This document shows, in pieces, positions 57,161 through 64,000 of a stretch of DNA of 64,000 bases; within the stretch, counting starts at the first letter, position 1; every line of letters begins with the position of its first letter. The position numbers were made by a program, and so were the translations under genes. The notes beneath the pieces were generated by a model. That model worked only from the letters and a program-made list of their open reading frames with translations. It was not told where the DNA came from and ran no database searches. The stretch is from Legionella tucsonensis (lineage in GTDB: Bacteria > Pseudomonadota > Gammaproteobacteria > Legionellales > Legionellaceae), in contig NZ_LNZA01000001.1 in the NCBI RefSeq assembly GCF_001468035.1, positions 558,001 through 622,000 of the forward strand. Reading direction: 5' to 3'.

Positions 57161-59098
57161 ATGATGGGAAGCCTTCATATATCACCAGATGAACATTTAA
57201 AACGGGTAATGGGCAATCCAAGTGATTTAATCCTAAAACAACGTGAGTTATCTGAGGCTACTTATCCTCTTTTGGTTTCTTATTTAGGATGGCTCAGAAG
57301 ACTAAATGTGATGCAAAATAAAAATGATGTAATTCGTCAAAATGAACAATTTTTAAATGAGTTCATGTACTTGTGCGAACATAATTTACTCTTTTTTCTG
57401 ACTGTTAGTGGTCGTTTTGATATCATTCGCGAGCTTTTCAAAGATAAAGATTTATTGGCAAAAGAAGTTGCATTGCTTGAGGAAATTGAAAAAGAGCAAG
57501 CTCAAGCCGCAGCAGCAAATCTACAAAATTTTGTGTTTATCCCCAGAAAAAAAGAATCATCAATACTCCAATCTGAAGTACCTAAACCACTACATCTTCT
57601 TACATCTGAATGGGAAAAATCGCTTTATGGCATAACGAATATGAGTTTGTATCAATATTATGAAGAAGAAATGAAACGAATTACTTACATTCATCACATA
57701 AAACAAATTAAACTCATTGATACATCTTATGAGGAACATATTACCTTGATGCAAAAGGCATTAAACTTTGTTTCCCAAGATGAAAATATTCCTGAAGAAA
57801 CAAAACAGAAGGCGAAAACACTTTATAATAAGTTAATTGCAATAAAAAATGAAATGGAAATGGAGTATCCTCAAGTGACTCTATTGGATGCAGTCTCAGA
57901 AATAGAGGTCATTGAGAAACAGTACCAAGTGAAACAAGAAAAACTTAAAGAAGCTCAGGAGGCTCTCAAGGTTTTTTTTGAAGAGGTTCGTCACGAAGCG
58001 CCGCAATTGCAAATAATTTATGAGGAACATCAAGAAATTGTCAGAAACTTCGAAAAAGAGAGCCAGGCAATTCAAGTTGAGTGGAAGCAAGAGATGGAGA
58101 CGCTATCTACTCAATATGAAAAAGCACGTGCTCATGCTTTAGAAGATATAGACAGTAGTTTGAGTTTCATCATTGATGAATTAAAAAAATGCCCTGTTGA
58201 TGAACTGAATGAAGAACAAATAAACAGATTGGATGTTACGTTGATTCAATTACAAGAGTATAAAGAGAAACTAAAAACAGTTGAGTGTTATGAGTCTACC
58301 CAAATTTTGTTAAGCGCATGCAATAAAGACTTAGAAACAATAGCAAGTATTATTAGACCTGTATTATCAGAAGAAGCCCAAAAGTGTTTTGATCTCAATA
58401 TAAGCCTAATGAAACAAATGTTTGTTGCACCACAAGATAGTGTTGAGCATTTGATTCCGACTCCAGATAATTTATTACAAGAAACTCTAGATAGGGGGGC
58501 TGAGTCTTTGCCTAAACCCAACGTTACTGATACTTCGCTTGAAGCACAATCCATTGATGTAAAATCAAGTACACCTGCTATTGAGCGTGTGGCGATAGAA
58601 CAGCATCAACCAGAGTTTTCTGAGGACGAAAAACCTGAAACGATTCATTTATTCGAAAAGCAAAAAATTGAGGCAGGATCAAGTAAACCTACTATTGAGT
58701 TTACACGTACGAAACAGCATGGGTCCGAAGATCCGGAAAATTCAGAGGTTGGACGATATCGATTTTTTATGAACTCTATAAGAGATGGGACTGAGCTTAT
58801 AGAGTTTGATTCGGAGAAACAACGCAATTATGCGTCGGCACTAAAAGAGTTATCCAGTGTTTTAAGCGACTTGAATGAAGAAGTCGAGCCAGAAATTTCA
58901 GAAAAAATAAAAAAAATCGAAATTCTTATTAAAGATGCAAAATCAATGGGATTTGATAAGGCAAGTCCATCACATATTCAAAAAATTTGTGATGCATGTG
59001 ATTTAGGCATTGATTATGAACCTTTAAGTCATGTAAAAGACAATCTTGCCTCAATGTTTCATTTCCAAAATAACCATCAAAACAGTGCGGGAATGTAG
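57161..59098 (+). CDS. Coiled-coil hypothetical protein, giant-protein cluster, effector candidate
   Basis: This 645-residue protein has long coiled-coil-like stretches (about 240-330: EVIEKQYQVKQEKLKEAQEA, then VRNFEKESQAIQVEWKQEME). A Ser/Glu/Pro-rich linker (about 430-530) contains two related stretches (SSTPAIERVAIEQHQPEFSE and SSKPTIEFTRTKQHGSEDPE), suggesting a duplicated unit. A helical C-terminal domain follows. The start ATG at 57161 has AGG six bases before it. The style is typical of Legionella translocated proteins, but no catalytic residues are seen. It is third in the same-strand block. Confidence 0.65.
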   Translation: MMGSLHISPDEHLKRVMGNPSDLILKQRELSEATYPLLVSYLGWLRRLNVMQNKNDVIRQNEQFLNEFMYLCEHNLLFFLTVSGRFDIIRELFKDKDLLAKEVALLEEIEKEQAQAAAANLQNFVFIPRKKESSILQSEVPKPLHLLTSEWEKSLYGITNMSLYQYYEEEMKRITYIHHIKQIKLIDTSYEEHITLMQKALNFVSQDENIPEETKQKAKTLYNKLIAIKNEMEMEYPQVTLLDAVSEIEVIEKQYQVKQEKLKEAQEALKVFFEEVRHEAPQLQIIYEEHQEIVRNFEKESQAIQVEWKQEMETLSTQYEKARAHALEDIDSSLSFIIDELKKCPVDELNEEQINRLDVTLIQLQEYKEKLKTVECYESTQILLSACNKDLETIASIIRPVLSEEAQKCFDLNISLMKQMFVAPQDSVEHLIPTPDNLLQETLDRGAESLPKPNVTDTSLEAQSIDVKSSTPAIERVAIEQHQPEFSEDEKPETIHLFEKQKIEAGSSKPTIEFTRTKQHGSEDPENSEVGRYRFFMNSIRDGTELIEFDSEKQRNYASALKELSSVLSDLNEEVEPEISEKIKKIEILIKDAKSMGFDKASPSHIQKICDACDLGIDYEPLSHVKDNLASMFHFQNNHQNSAGM

Positions 59099-59187
59099 TA
59101 ATTTTGACTAATCATCGGAATATTATATGACAGCATGCCCTTTTTTTTGTATAATGTGACCAATTTTTTATGATAGGGAGATAATAA

Positions 59188-59964
59188 ATGCCGTCAATTG
59201 ATGAAGATGCATTATGGGAAGCTGTAAGTAAAAAAGAATATGAAAAAGTTAAAACACTGATTAAAGACCATCCAGAGTTGGTGAATGCAGTAAATACCAA
59301 TGGCAGAACTCTGCTTATGAGAGTTGTTCTTGCTCTCGTTCCACCGTTAGACCTAATTCAATTTATTGCAAAACATCCTGAGCTTAGTTTTGAAAATAAA
59401 AGTCCTGAGACTACCCAAACAACTGTTGGAGCAATTCTATCTACAGGACGCTCTGATATATTGGACATTTTTGCTAAAGATGCACGCATTATTTTTGATG
59501 GTGATAAATTAGCCTACACAATAGCTAAGAAAAATTTGGAAAGTGCAGCAAAAGGCAAGGTAGAAAACTACAAAAAAATGCTTACCATCATTCGTGATGC
59601 GACCATACGTCATGCCATTGCAACCGATGACCCCAGCTTACTCGAGCGGTTAGAAAAAGCAGGAGATAATCTGTCCGAAACGTTGAGCGATGGAAAACTA
59701 CCCGTACGTTTAATCACTAAAGAGAATCCTGCTCCTAGAGTGAAATCATGGTTTCAATCTCAAATTGGAAAAGATGGGACGAGTATTACGATGCGTGTTG
59801 ATTCATTTTTTTCTCATACTTATGAAATGCAAAAAACAAAAGAACAAATGGATGAACTGAACCGTCGTAAATTGGAAGATGATACCAAATTGCTCGATCA
59901 GACTTATACGAGTACCTTAGAAAGTATGGAAAAGGTTGTGAACACTATTAGTCTCTCAAATTAA
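59188..59964 (+). CDS. Ankyrin-type repeat protein, giant-protein cluster
   Basis: This 258-residue protein has its first repeat at ALWEAVSKKEYEKVKTLIKD, then HPELVNAVNTNGRTLLMRVV, the ankyrin pattern with a TxLM turn; further weak units follow at about 50-100. The second half is helical and includes SFFSHTYEMQKTKEQMDELN. The start is well supported by AGGGAG before the ATG. No signal peptide is present. Ankyrin proteins bind partners and are common among Legionella effectors. It closes the four-gene block that begins with the giant protein. Confidence 0.7.
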   Translation: MPSIDEDALWEAVSKKEYEKVKTLIKDHPELVNAVNTNGRTLLMRVVLALVPPLDLIQFIAKHPELSFENKSPETTQTTVGAILSTGRSDILDIFAKDARIIFDGDKLAYTIAKKNLESAAKGKVENYKKMLTIIRDATIRHAIATDDPSLLERLEKAGDNLSETLSDGKLPVRLITKENPAPRVKSWFQSQIGKDGTSITMRVDSFFSHTYEMQKTKEQMDELNRRKLEDDTKLLDQTYTSTLESMEKVVNTISLSN

Positions 59965-60307
59965 ATTAATTTAATATAACCTGGGTGAGTGCGCGAAGTT
60001 AAGTAAGTTCACGAATGCCTCTACGGTCTAAGGGCTTGTCTGCGGGATCGAAAGTTAGTTACAAAATAGAGATGTATTTAATAAATGTCTACGTACCGCG
60101 CTTTATGTGCGGCACGTAGGTAGGTAGATTGCTTATAGCTTTTTAATGATATCTCAGGAACACGTTGTGGGAGCAGAACTAGCCTAATGACGCGAAGTGA
60201 AAACAATGGCTAGGAATTGCTACACTTCTTCATTCTAATTTATCTCTTAAGCCATCAATAAATCATTTAATTTGCTCTATTAAAAAAATTCCAGGGATAA
60301 TTATACT
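59965..60307. other. Intergenic region with a long hairpin
   Basis: This 343-base stretch holds no gene. CTACGTACCGC at 60089-60099 pairs with GCGGCACGTAG at 60109-60119 with one mismatch over 11 positions, leaving a nine-base loop. No T-run follows, so it is a structured element of unknown role and a weak terminator candidate for the effector block. Confidence 0.5.
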
Positions 60308-60583
60308 GTGTGGTATCAACATGATGCTGAAGGCTTAATCATTCATTTATATGTTCAGCCAGGAGCCAAAAAAACAGAGATTGTCGGGATTCATGAGGGT
60401 GAACTTAAAATTCGCTTAAATACCCCACCCATTGACGGTCGTGCCAATAAAGCATTGTTGAAGTATATTGCGCAAATATTTAAGGTACCCATAAGAAAAG
60501 TTGAGTTACAGCGTGGGGATAAATCAAGACATAAAATACTTAGGGTTATCTGCAGTAAGGTAGCACCTGATGATTTGTTTTGA
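60308..60583 (+). CDS. yggU: DUF167/YggU-family protein
   Basis: This 91-residue protein carries the family signature LYVQPGAKKTEIVGIHEGELK and RLNTPPIDGRANKALLKYIA, with GDKSRHKILRV at the end. YggU proteins are small conserved cytoplasmic proteins of unknown activity. The start is GTG. It lies directly upstream of the YjbQ-type gene. Confidence 0.9.
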   Translation: MWYQHDAEGLIIHLYVQPGAKKTEIVGIHEGELKIRLNTPPIDGRANKALLKYIAQIFKVPIRKVELQRGDKSRHKILRVICSKVAPDDLF

Positions 60584-60636
60584 ATCGAAGCGTGAATTTT
60601 GCGATAGTAAGGATAACACTTAATCATTTGAATTCT

Positions 60637-61056
60637 ATGAAAATTGAACAGTTCCCCATCTCCTTTAATACCTCAGGCCGAGGTACGCAGGATGTAACAG
60701 ATGAAATAAAAAATATCCTATCAAAAGTCACAATACAACAGGGTTTATGCCATTTGTTTCTCAAACATACTAGTGCTTCTTTGATGCTTTGTGAAAATTA
60801 TGATCCTCAGGTTCGTATGGATTTGGAACATTTTTTGGTTCGATTAGTTCCTGATGGTGACCCTCTTTTTAAACATGTGATTGAAGGTAAGGATGATATG
60901 CCAGCACATGTTCGTACCGTCTTAACTCAAACAAGCTTAACCATCCCCATCCAAAATGGGAAATTAGCATTGGGGACATGGCAAGGAATTTATCTTTACG
61001 AACATCGCTATCAATCACAAAAACGTCATCTGGTTACTACTGTTGTAGGAGACTAA
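60637..61056 (+). CDS. yjbQ: YjbQ-family protein (secondary thiamine-phosphate synthase type)
   Basis: This protein of about 139 residues from ATG 60637 matches the normal YjbQ length; the upstream in-frame codon at 60580 overlaps yggU and adds a non-family tail. Family marks are GLCHLFLKHTSASLMLCENYDP, VRMDLEHFLVRLVPD, HVIEGKDDMPAHVR and ALGTWQGIYLYEHR, with conserved His residues for metal. Some members give weak thiamine phosphate synthase activity, but the true role is open. It follows yggU with a short gap. Confidence 0.9.
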   Translation: MKIEQFPISFNTSGRGTQDVTDEIKNILSKVTIQQGLCHLFLKHTSASLMLCENYDPQVRMDLEHFLVRLVPDGDPLFKHVIEGKDDMPAHVRTVLTQTSLTIPIQNGKLALGTWQGIYLYEHRYQSQKRHLVTTVVGD

Positions 61057-61201
61057 AAAAACGTTTTTGGTATACTATTAGGGTTCTGTAGACGACTCTA
61101 CTATGTTTGGTCAAAATGGTGTGCTTTTAATGTGTTCCGAACTCACACGCTTTATGTATGCCAACAGCCCTAACTATTAATTTTTTTGAATTGGAAAAAA
61201 T

Positions 61202-61543
61202 ATGCCTCAGATACCTCAATGCCCAAAATGTAATTCAGAATATACTTATGAAGATGGTAGTCAATTCATTTGTCCGGAATGTTCTTATGAATGGGCAAAA
61301 GATGGAATAGAGGAGCACGTAAATGAGCAACGTATTATCAAAGACGCGCATGGTCAGATTCTCCAAGATGGGGATACAGTGACAGTAATTAAAGATTTAA
61401 AGATAAAAGGGTCATCACAAGTAGTAAAAGTGGGTACTAAAGTAAAAAACATTCGTTTGGTTGATGGCGATCATGATATTGATTGTAAAATTGATGGAAT
61501 TGGCGCTATGAAATTAAAATCTCAATTTGTTAAGAAGGGATAG
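61202..61543 (+). CDS. phnA: PhnA/YjdM-family zinc-ribbon protein
   Basis: This 113-residue protein has an N-terminal zinc ribbon ([13 protein letters not shown] and CPECSYEW, two CxxC pairs) and the C-terminal PhnA domain [20 protein letters not shown] and [20 protein letters not shown]. Despite the name, most members are not phosphonoacetate hydrolases and their activity is unproven. Its stop codon is immediately followed by the start of the DJ-1/PfpI gene, so the two are one operon. Confidence 0.92.
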   Translation: MPQIPQCPKCNSEYTYEDGSQFICPECSYEWAKDGIEEHVNEQRIIKDAHGQILQDGDTVTVIKDLKIKGSSQVVKVGTKVKNIRLVDGDHDIDCKIDGIGAMKLKSQFVKKG

Positions 61544-62203
61544 ATGGTGATGCCTAAACCACTGCACATTACTTTTTTATTTTATGATGGAATGACTGTT
61601 CTGGATTCAATTGGTCCTTATGAAGTACTAAGTCGTTTGCCAGAAGTTGCGGTACAGAGGGTTAGTCTAAATTGCGGACCAGTACGTACATGCTCCGGGG
61701 TGACGCTGATTGCTGAGCATGCGTTGACCGATATTTCACATAGCGATGTTCTGTTGGTTCCTGGGGCCGGTAATGCAACCGCATTGCGTGAATTTCCTGA
61801 AATTCTTGCATGGGTTAAAACAATTCATGAACATACGCTATGGACTACCTCAGTCTGTACTGGAAGTTTGATCTTAGGCGCGGCAGGGATTTTATCGGGA
61901 GTGCATGCGACAACCCATTGGGCAGTAATGGATCGATTGAAAAATTGGGGGGCAATACCGACTCACAAGCGATTTGTTGAAGAGGGTAAAATCATTACCG
62001 CAGCTGGTGTTTCAGCAGGTATTGATATGGCTTTTTATCTCGCAGCAAAACTTACTAATGAAAACGTAGCGCAAAGTTTACAACTTGGCTTGGAGTATGA
62101 TCCTGAACCACCTTTTAATTCTGGGTCACCAGAGAAAGCACCAGAAGCACTGGTTCAATCTCTTCGTGAACGCTTGTTAAAAAATAGGTTTGAACCGGAA
62201 TAA
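61544..62203 (+). CDS. DJ-1/PfpI-family protein, isocyanide-hydratase-like
   Basis: This 219-residue class I glutamine amidotransferase-like protein has nucleophile elbow TTSVCTGSLILGAAGILSG (Cys in SVCTGS), with THWAVMDRL following and ITAAGVSAGIDMAFYL near the end. The start FLFYDGMTVLDSIGPYEVLS matches the isocyanide hydratase/ThiJ subgroup; its hydrolysis of isocyanides to formamides is one known activity in that group. The ATG directly abuts the phnA stop codon. It is convergent with the small membrane protein gene. Confidence 0.88.
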   Translation: MVMPKPLHITFLFYDGMTVLDSIGPYEVLSRLPEVAVQRVSLNCGPVRTCSGVTLIAEHALTDISHSDVLLVPGAGNATALREFPEILAWVKTIHEHTLWTTSVCTGSLILGAAGILSGVHATTHWAVMDRLKNWGAIPTHKRFVEEGKIITAAGVSAGIDMAFYLAAKLTNENVAQSLQLGLEYDPEPPFNSGSPEKAPEALVQSLRERLLKNRFEPE

Positions 62204-62204
62204 T

Positions 62205-62552
62205 TTAGGGCATGACATAGATTATCAAAGCAATTAAACCGGCAATGGCAATGATTGGATGAACTATGACTGCTAATTTGGGGAGCGGTTTCCCCTTCCT
62301 GGCAAGCGTAACCAAAGTTAATCCACCTAATGCAGCGACAATCAAGATAACTAGGCTTGCAATAAGGAAGGAGGGCTGACCTGACATAAATGTAAGCATG
62401 TATACAATCATAATAAGTAGCCCTAATCCTGCAAAAACTCCGTGAAGAGCCTTTATTTTTTGATTAACAGGCCTATCTTGCAATATCGCGGTCAAAAGAA
62501 AAAAACCACAGCCCACTGCAGCAAGAAATAAAACAATAGCGAGTATTAACAT
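62205..62552 (-). CDS. Small four-helix membrane protein, unknown
   Basis: This 115-residue inner-membrane protein has four hydrophobic helices: LAIVLFLAAVGCGFFLLTA, GVFAGLGLLIMIVYMLTFM, FLIASLVILIVAALGGLTLV and AVIVHPIIAIAGLIALIIYV. No family is recognised. It ends one base after the stop codon of the convergent PfpI-family gene. Confidence 0.7.
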   Translation of the reverse strand: MLILAIVLFLAAVGCGFFLLTAILQDRPVNQKIKALHGVFAGLGLLIMIVYMLTFMSGQPSFLIASLVILIVAALGGLTLVTLARKGKPLPKLAVIVHPIIAIAGLIALIIYVMP

Positions 62553-62591
62553 TACAACCTCCTGTTTAAAAAATCATATCTCATAACATTC

Positions 62592-62671
62592 TAGCCTGGG
62601 TGCAGCGAAGCGGAACCCGGGAACACTGCGGTTCAGAAATACCTGGTTTCCGCTTCGCTGCACCCAGGCTA
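62592..62671. repeat. REP-like inverted repeat, GC-rich
   Basis: A perfect 24-base inverted repeat (62592-62615 and 62648-62671) with a 32-base centre; the arm begins TAGCCTGGGTGCAGCG. It is more GC-rich than its surroundings and lies between a small membrane protein gene and a deacetylase gene. Sequences of this kind recur through many proteobacterial genomes and may end transcripts from both sides. Confidence 0.75.
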
Positions 62672-62687
62672 CAAAATACGGTTGGTT

Positions 62688-63557
62688 TTAATCGGGTGTC
62701 ACATAATTTTCTTTTGACTTAGGGAGATTTAAAAGCTCGTTTTCTAACTTTTCACCCAAAGTATCTTTTTTCAGAGAAGGAGAGAAATTGATGATTGGAG
62801 CAGGGTTTTTCAGTGCTTCAGTCAAACTGATAAATTTATATCCATTTTTTTGATACATTTCCAAAACATCACCTAATAAATAACTATTTAGAAGATTTGC
62901 ATGAATTAATAATATTTGTTTGGCATTCTTTCCTTTAGCGCGTTTTTCGGCTTTTAATGTTTGCTGCCATATATAAGCCAAATAGCGGGGTTTTAATTTC
63001 TGAACATACTCTACTCGAGAGCGATATGGAACTTTATAAAGCATTGCATTAAAGTCAAAATCTTTACTATCAATGGTTACTGGTGCAATAGTGTAATTAT
63101 GCTCTTTTAGGTAGTCAAATACTTCTTGCTTTTTTCCTTTATTTCCCTCTGCAAGATAGGGATAGCGAAAATATTTTGGCTGGGTCATGATTGGGGTAAG
63201 AATTTTATCGGCACGCTCCAAATCGGCAATGTATTTTTCGGCACTTATTTGATTCAGATTATAATGTGAGTAAGTATGATTGCCTAACATAAAGCCTGCT
63301 TGTCGAAATTGCTCAAGAAAATCCCATTGACCTTTTTCTATAGCCCCTGCAATCACAAAACCTGTGACTGGAACTTTATATTTTTGGAATGTTTGCACAA
63401 TTTGCGTAAAACGCTCTGTTGAACGCTCCCGATTTCCTGGGGTATTCATTCTTGATGCAACAAGAGGCAAATCATCTATAGTAATTGCAATTTCTTTTTC
63501 ATCAGCAAAACAAACTGAAGAAAACAATGCAATAAAAACAAAGAGTAATTTAAGCAT
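62688..63557 (-). CDS. Exported polysaccharide deacetylase (NodB-type)
   Basis: This 289-residue protein has a signal peptide (MLKLLFVFIALFSSVCFA). NodB motifs are IAITIDDLPL (TIDD), GNHTYSHYNL (HxxxH, metal ligands) and FRYPYLAEG (RxPY). Such enzymes remove acetyl or related groups from glycans such as peptidoglycan, chitin or cell-surface polysaccharides. It acts in the periplasm or outside. The REP-like repeat follows its stop codon. The substrate is not decided by the sequence. Confidence 0.88.
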   Translation of the reverse strand: MLKLLFVFIALFSSVCFADEKEIAITIDDLPLVASRMNTPGNRERSTERFTQIVQTFQKYKVPVTGFVIAGAIEKGQWDFLEQFRQAGFMLGNHTYSHYNLNQISAEKYIADLERADKILTPIMTQPKYFRYPYLAEGNKGKKQEVFDYLKEHNYTIAPVTIDSKDFDFNAMLYKVPYRSRVEYVQKLKPRYLAYIWQQTLKAEKRAKGKNAKQILLIHANLLNSYLLGDVLEMYQKNGYKFISLTEALKNPAPIINFSPSLKKDTLGEKLENELLNLPKSKENYVTPD

Positions 63558-63711
63558 CGATGGTCCTTATCAAATTCTAGTAACAGGATGGTAACATAAT
63601 TCGATGAATACGTTAAAAAGAAGATTGGTTAACTGAAAATTTTATAATGCAATGAGTTAAATGATTGGGCATAACTTTGCATTCATGTGTGAATGTATCG
63701 TCAATGAGTTT

Positions 63712-64000
63712 TTAAAAATTCTGACATTTATAAACATTAAGTGCGTATTCCTTATGTCTAAAAGGGTACGTATGAGTAGGTATTTTTTGACAGTGATCAA
63801 AATATTGTTCTAGGCAGCTCTGCCTGTCGTATCGATCGACATACAATGCTTCTTTTAATGTTTTATTGGCAATTTTTTTATTGATGTCGGTGCCCCATAA
63901 AGCATATTGATTTTGAGCTGTGCCACAACCCAAAGTATAAATGGTAGGTTTATTTGGGAGGAAAAAAAGCATGCGTGCTTCAAACCAGCCTGATGTAAAA
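63712..64000 (-). CDS. C-terminal fragment of a protein open to the right edge
   Basis: The minus-strand frame ending at 63712 stays open through the right window edge (FTSGWFEARMLFFLPNKP), so an ATG at 63972 is probably internal. The visible tail, GCGTAQNQYALWGTDINKKI to YVDRYDRQSCLEQYF, is not firmly recognised; it may be the end of an ArnT/dolichyl-phosphate-type membrane glycosyltransferase. Confidence is limited to the frame being real. Confidence 0.5.
   Translation of the reverse strand, partial: FTSGWFEARMLFFLPNKPTIYTLGCGTAQNQYALWGTDINKKIANKTLKEALYVDRYDRQSCLEQYFDHCQKIPTHTYPFRHKEYALNVYKCQNF

Noticed and set aside
1-64000. CRISPR arrays, tRNA or rRNA genes
   Set aside because: No evenly spaced direct repeats, tRNA cloverleaf or rRNA-like sequence was seen by eye.

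Overview
The window looks like chromosome from a Legionella species or a close relative in the Legionellales. The DNA is AT-rich and holds a housekeeping gene (topoisomerase IV subunit ParE). Around it lies an accessory load typical of that group: giant and coiled-coil proteins of effector style, an ankyrin-like effector pseudogene, an OTU-like cysteine-protease candidate, a secreted PTP-type phytase resembling LppA, and IS982-type insertion sequence debris. The genus is inferred from gene content and was not tested by any search.

Layout. 1-1869: the end of a carrier-protein/condensation megasynthase open to the left edge. 2041-4795: a CopA-like copper ATPase and a tiny zinc-ribbon protein. 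4976-9117 (minus strand): QueE, an overlapping SerB-like/SerA-like pair, and an unrecognised protein with effector-like ends. 9447-12448: an alpha/beta hydrolase with an erythromycin-esterase-family protein, then a GNAT protein. 12567-17838: a decayed mobile island with a CapA fragment, a frameshifted IS982 transposase, a broken reverse transcriptase, a broken effector-like gene, and a second inverted IS end. 17979-25226: a hydrolase, the phytase, a HabA-like membrane protein, a flavin monooxygenase with a cyclase, and a GCS2 ligase with a class II amidotransferase. 25461-29069: a 1200-residue 5-oxoprolinase, divergent from that ligase pair. 29268-35521: an outer-membrane protein, a 12-cysteine secreted protein, nitroreductase, HAD phosphatase, an exported peptide-deformylase-like protein and a cNMP-binding patatin phospholipase. 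35769-37735: a bufferin-type copper-buffering RiPP cluster (precursor, DUF692 enzyme, DUF2063 partner). 37841-47690: the OTU-like candidate, DedA, VOC, a shortened YiiX-like protein, a membrane-fused spermidine-synthase-like protein, ParE and YejF, with MITE-like inverted repeats between them. 47986-59964: a four-gene block headed by a 2737-residue protein whose centre resembles the SecA motor but lacks its nucleotide-binding residues. 60308-64000: small conserved genes (YggU, YjbQ, PhnA, DJ-1/PfpI), a small membrane protein, a polysaccharide deacetylase, and a protein fragment at the right edge.

How the genes may work together. Copper handling appears twice, as efflux by the ATPase and as periplasmic sequestration by the bufferin peptide. 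The ligase/amidotransferase pair and the 5-oxoprolinase suggest local gamma-glutamyl metabolism. The phytase, OTU-like, ankyrin and giant proteins are candidates for host interaction. The two strongest leads are the giant pseudo-SecA protein with its cluster and the bufferin operon with a terminator-like hairpin between precursor and enzymes. The mosaic island bracketed by inverted IS982 ends is the most scrambled region. No tRNA, rRNA or CRISPR array was seen.
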